A stretch of 64,000 nt of DNA from Neobacillus cucumis (lineage in GTDB: Bacteria > Bacillota > Bacilli > Bacillales_B > DSM-18226): the NCBI RefSeq assembly GCF_023715505.1, contig NZ_JAMBOH010000002.1, positions 124,001 to 188,000 of the forward strand, in the 5' to 3' direction. The translations under genes were made by a program, and so were the position numbers. Within the stretch, counting starts at the first letter, position 1, and every line of letters starts with the position of its first letter. The notes under the pieces were generated by a model. That model saw only the letters and a program-made list of their open reading frames with translations, did not search any database and was not told the origin of the DNA. Positions 61,444-64,000 of this stretch are shown in pieces.

Positions 61444-63243
61444 ATGAGAAATGCTTCCATCTTTAGAGAACATTTTTTATTACATAAGTGGAATTATTTA
61501 CTTGGATCCATCCTTTTATCAATTTCACTCATACTACAGTTATGGGTTCCCATGTTACTAAAGGAGTTTACAGATGGACTGCAAAATGAATCCATTAAAG
61601 TTTCGGAACTGTGGGAATTAGCCTTATGGTTTACAATTCTAGGAATCGGCACTTTTTTGTTTCGGTCAAGTGGACGAATCTATATATTCCGAATGTCAAG
61701 AATCTTGGAGCGGGACCTGCGGACTCAATTGTTTTCCCATTGGGAGAAAATGCAAGCTGAATACTACCAGAACCAGCGAATTGGGAATTTGATGGCTCAT
61801 GCCGTAAACGATGTAAATATCCTAAGGCAAGTTGGGATGCAAGGGTTTTTTCAGATGGTAGAAGCGGCTGTATTAATTACGATTGCTTTAATTATGATGG
61901 CTGGAACAATTAATCTTTATTTAACTCTTCTTGTCTTATTACCTTTACCTGGATTAACGTATATTGCCTATCGGTTTCGGACTAAGATTCAAATACATTC
62001 CCTAAAAGTACAAGAAGCGATAGGCACATTAACAAGCCGTGTCCAAGAATTTTGTTCCGGAATCAGTGTAATTAAAACATATGTTCAAGAAGAAGAAGAA
62101 ACATTGAAGTTTGCAAAAGAAAATAAATCAAACGTTGAGGTAAATAAGCACTTAATTCGCGCGAACTCCCTCTTTACCTCACTAAGTCAAGGGATTATTG
62201 GACTTAGTTATTTACTATCTATCGTAGTGGGGTCCATTCTGGTCATGAAAAGCACCATCACACTTGGGGATTTTGTCGCTTTTAATACGTATTTATCCAT
62301 GTTGATAGGCCCAATTGAAAACATTGGTAAGGTCATTAATCTCCTCCAACAAGGAAAAGCCGCGGATTACCGAATTCGTCAAGTATTATCCACTGAAACT
62401 GAAATTAAAGATGAAGAACAGGTGCTCCCTTTAACTTTTATAAAAGGGAATATAAAAATAAAAAATTTATCTTTTAAGTATCAACTAAACACGGAGTATG
62501 CTTTGCGCAATATCAACGTTTCAATCCCTAAAGGAACCAGTTTAGCCATTGTTGGGAAAGTAGGCAGTGGAAAATCAACCTTAGTCAACTTACTTCTACG
62601 TTTATACAATCCTCCTAAAAACACAATCTATATCGATCAACATGATATTCGCGATGTCCCATTAAAAACACTTCGTTCTTCCATTGCATATGTCCCGCAA
62701 GACAATTTTTTATTTTCCGAGACCATAAAAGATAATATTGCTTTTGACCCAAAATCTTATCATGATGAGCAAATTTTTCATGCAGCAAGGCAAGCTCACA
62801 TTTATAACGACATAATGGATTGTCCAGAACAGTTTAGTACAGAATTAGGTGAAAGAGGACTGTCATTATCCGGCGGCCAACGGCAGCGTGTTAGTATTGC
62901 AAGAGCATTAATTAAACCATCACCTATAATGATTTTTGATCACAGTCTGTCAGCTGTAGATTCTAAAACAGAAGCTAATATTTTAAGGACTCTTCGGACC
63001 GAAATGAAGGGTCGAACTTCCATCATTATTAGCCACCGAATTTCTACCATTCAAGATGCTGACCAAATTATTGTTATGGATAATGGTGAAATTGTGGAAA
63101 GGGGGACACACCTGACACTTTTAAGAGAAAATGGAATCTATAAAAAAATGTATGACCAGCAGACAACAGAACTGACACTTGTTCAGTCCAAGTTCCCTTC
63201 CATTCATGAGAGAAAAATTCTTATTAAGAGAAGGAGGGGCTAA
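61444..63243 (+). CDS. ABC exporter half-transporter, YheI/BmrC-like, with degenerate catalytic site
   Basis: A 599-residue fusion of a six-helix export domain (about 15-310) and an ATPase domain (335-580). Walker A GKVGSGKST (371-379), Q419, signature LSGGQRQR and Walker B PIMIFD are intact, but the catalytic Glu after Walker B is His500 (FDHSLSAVD); heterodimeric BmrC-type exporters usually have Asp here. The ATP site it contributes is therefore degenerate and the next gene must supply the active one. ATG 61444 is behind AAGGAG; a frame from 61369 crosses the palindrome and is rejected. Likely drug or peptide export. Confidence 0.88.
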   Translation: MRNASIFREHFLLHKWNYLLGSILLSISLILQLWVPMLLKEFTDGLQNESIKVSELWELALWFTILGIGTFLFRSSGRIYIFRMSRILERDLRTQLFSHWEKMQAEYYQNQRIGNLMAHAVNDVNILRQVGMQGFFQMVEAAVLITIALIMMAGTINLYLTLLVLLPLPGLTYIAYRFRTKIQIHSLKVQEAIGTLTSRVQEFCSGISVIKTYVQEEEETLKFAKENKSNVEVNKHLIRANSLFTSLSQGIIGLSYLLSIVVGSILVMKSTITLGDFVAFNTYLSMLIGPIENIGKVINLLQQGKAADYRIRQVLSTETEIKDEEQVLPLTFIKGNIKIKNLSFKYQLNTEYALRNINVSIPKGTSLAIVGKVGSGKSTLVNLLLRLYNPPKNTIYIDQHDIRDVPLKTLRSSIAYVPQDNFLFSETIKDNIAFDPKSYHDEQIFHAARQAHIYNDIMDCPEQFSTELGERGLSLSGGQRQRVSIARALIKPSPIMIFDHSLSAVDSKTEANILRTLRTEMKGRTSIIISHRISTIQDADQIIVMDNGEIVERGTHLTLLRENGIYKKMYDQQTTELTLVQSKFPSIHERKILIKRRRG

Positions 63244-64000
63244 TGATTCGAAATAAAAAAGATAGAAACCATATAAAAATGGCTGACCGTCAACTTGCAA
63301 AGGGAATGCTATCGTTCGCCAAACCATATTGGAAACTGATTTTATTTTCGATTCTGTTAACTGGCTGTATTGTTATAGCCAGCTTAGCGCAGCCCTTTAT
63401 ACTGAAAATCGCGATTGACTCCCACATAAATGGATTATATGACCCGATGATTTCTACGCAGCAGTCAAAAGCCCACATAGTGAAAGAACTATTGAAAAAA
63501 GATGACATCTCATATAAGGAAATAGCTATCTTGGACCATAACGTTTATTTTCGATTGAATCCCTCTGATTCACCAGTTCAACCGATTTCAGGAACTCAGA
63601 AAGTAGCTATCGTACCAATAAAAAATTCCTATTATCTTGTTCATGGTTGGAATAAAGGATTCAATCAGATTAAGGATTATCAAGTCAATTCAAGAAACAA
63701 TGAAATTAAGATCAGCGGTCATTCATATCCAATTACGCTCTTACATTCTAAAGAGGTAAATGTATTTAGAACAAATGATTATCAAGGCTTAATCTATTTA
63801 GGAATCCTGTATTTATTATTGATTATTGGTTCTTCTTTATGTACCTATTTTCAGAATAACTCCCTTCAATTTACTGGGCAATATGTCATTTACGATTTTC
63901 GAAAAGCATTGTTCCGGCATTTTTCCCGATTGGAGATGTCATTTTATAGACAAAATCCGATTGGAAGGTTAGTAACAAGGGTTACCCATGATGTCGAATC
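63243..64000 (+). CDS. ABC exporter half-transporter, YheH/BmrD-like, cut by the window edge
   Basis: The start overlaps the stop of the preceding gene (TAATG). The visible 252 codons show a first membrane segment (LILFSILLTGCIVIASLA), then a long insert of about 130 residues (about 62-190) before the second membrane segment (LIYLGILYLLLIIGSSL), and then the exporter motif FYRQNPIGRLVTRVTHDVE. A large extracellular insert between the first two helices is characteristic of Bacillus YheH/BmrD, the partner of YheI/BmrC. The ATPase part lies beyond the window. Confidence 0.88.
   Translation, partial: MIRNKKDRNHIKMADRQLAKGMLSFAKPYWKLILFSILLTGCIVIASLAQPFILKIAIDSHINGLYDPMISTQQSKAHIVKELLKKDDISYKEIAILDHNVYFRLNPSDSPVQPISGTQKVAIVPIKNSYYLVHGWNKGFNQIKDYQVNSRNNEIKISGHSYPITLLHSKEVNVFRTNDYQGLIYLGILYLLLIIGSSLCTYFQNNSLQFTGQYVIYDFRKALFRHFSRLEMSFYRQNPIGRLVTRVTHDVE

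Noticed and set aside
1..64000. CRISPR arrays, tRNA or rRNA genes, prophage or integrase genes
   Set aside because: No regularly spaced repeats, cloverleaf sequences, rRNA motifs or integrase frames were seen on either strand.

Overview
The window is a chromosomal segment of a low-GC Bacillota, most likely a Bacillaceae soil bacterium (Bacillus/Neobacillus-like). This rests on the strong GGAGG-type ribosome sites, frequent TTG and GTG starts, and Bacillus-type families: ThiO/ThiS/ThiG/ThiF/TenI, PhoP-dependent alkaline phosphatase, YesM/YesN regulators, and a YheI/YheH-like exporter. A TPP riboswitch and cre-like operators fit the same picture. No rRNA, tRNA, CRISPR array or phage module was seen. 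The only mobile-type element recognised is a 184-bp MITE-like insertion with an 8-bp target duplication.

Layout. 0-1 kb: the end of an unknown gene and a DoxX membrane protein. 1-7 kb: a very large secreted amylopullulanase-type GH13 enzyme divergent from a LacI-family regulator, with two operators between them. 7-11 kb: the thiazole branch of thiamine synthesis (tenI-thiO-thiS-thiG-thiF) under a TPP riboswitch with a terminator. 11-15 kb: a lipoprotein, alkaline phosphatase behind a Pho box, the MITE, two small genes and a 3-methyladenine DNA glycosylase. 15-24 kb: a complete reductive pyrimidine degradation operon (PreT/PreA, dihydropyrimidinase, N-carbamoyl-beta-alanine amidohydrolase, beta-alanine-type aminotransferase, semialdehyde dehydrogenase) that also carries an unrecognised 75-residue protein. 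25-31 kb: an SsuCBA-like ABC importer followed by a YbdL-like aminotransferase, a YbdH/HcxA-like dehydrogenase and an acetyltransferase. 31-34.5 kb: threonine synthase and a MATE exporter.

34.6-58.6 kb is a carbohydrate island. It has a YesM/YesN two-component system, a first sugar ABC importer and a GH42 beta-galactosidase. After an inward-facing EamA-cysteine dioxygenase pair come two Gfo/Idh/MocA dehydrogenases, a xylose-isomerase-like TIM barrel, three sulfatase-fold hydrolases without signal peptides, and an AraC activator. A second sugar ABC importer, a frameshifted PhyH-type dioxygenase and a second AraC regulator complete it. Neither importer encodes an ATPase, so both probably use an MsmX-type ATPase elsewhere. 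The simplest reading is import of an intact sulfated or otherwise esterified sugar, followed by intracellular de-esterification and redox or isomerase steps. Only one of the three hydrolases has the canonical formylglycine motif; the other two have Thr at that position. A tandem 15-bp direct repeat with a 21-bp period, placed over the -35 region of the third hydrolase gene, looks like the AraC operator, and a related copy lies before the second importer.

58.6-64 kb: an ArsR-SRPBCC fusion with a strong internal start, an SRPBCC protein, a decayed DUF3237 pseudogene, an unknown helical protein, and the first part of a heterodimeric ABC exporter preceded by an attenuator-like terminator. Several units (SsuCBA-like importer, cysteine dioxygenase, sulfatases) point to organosulfur use as a recurring theme, but that is inference.
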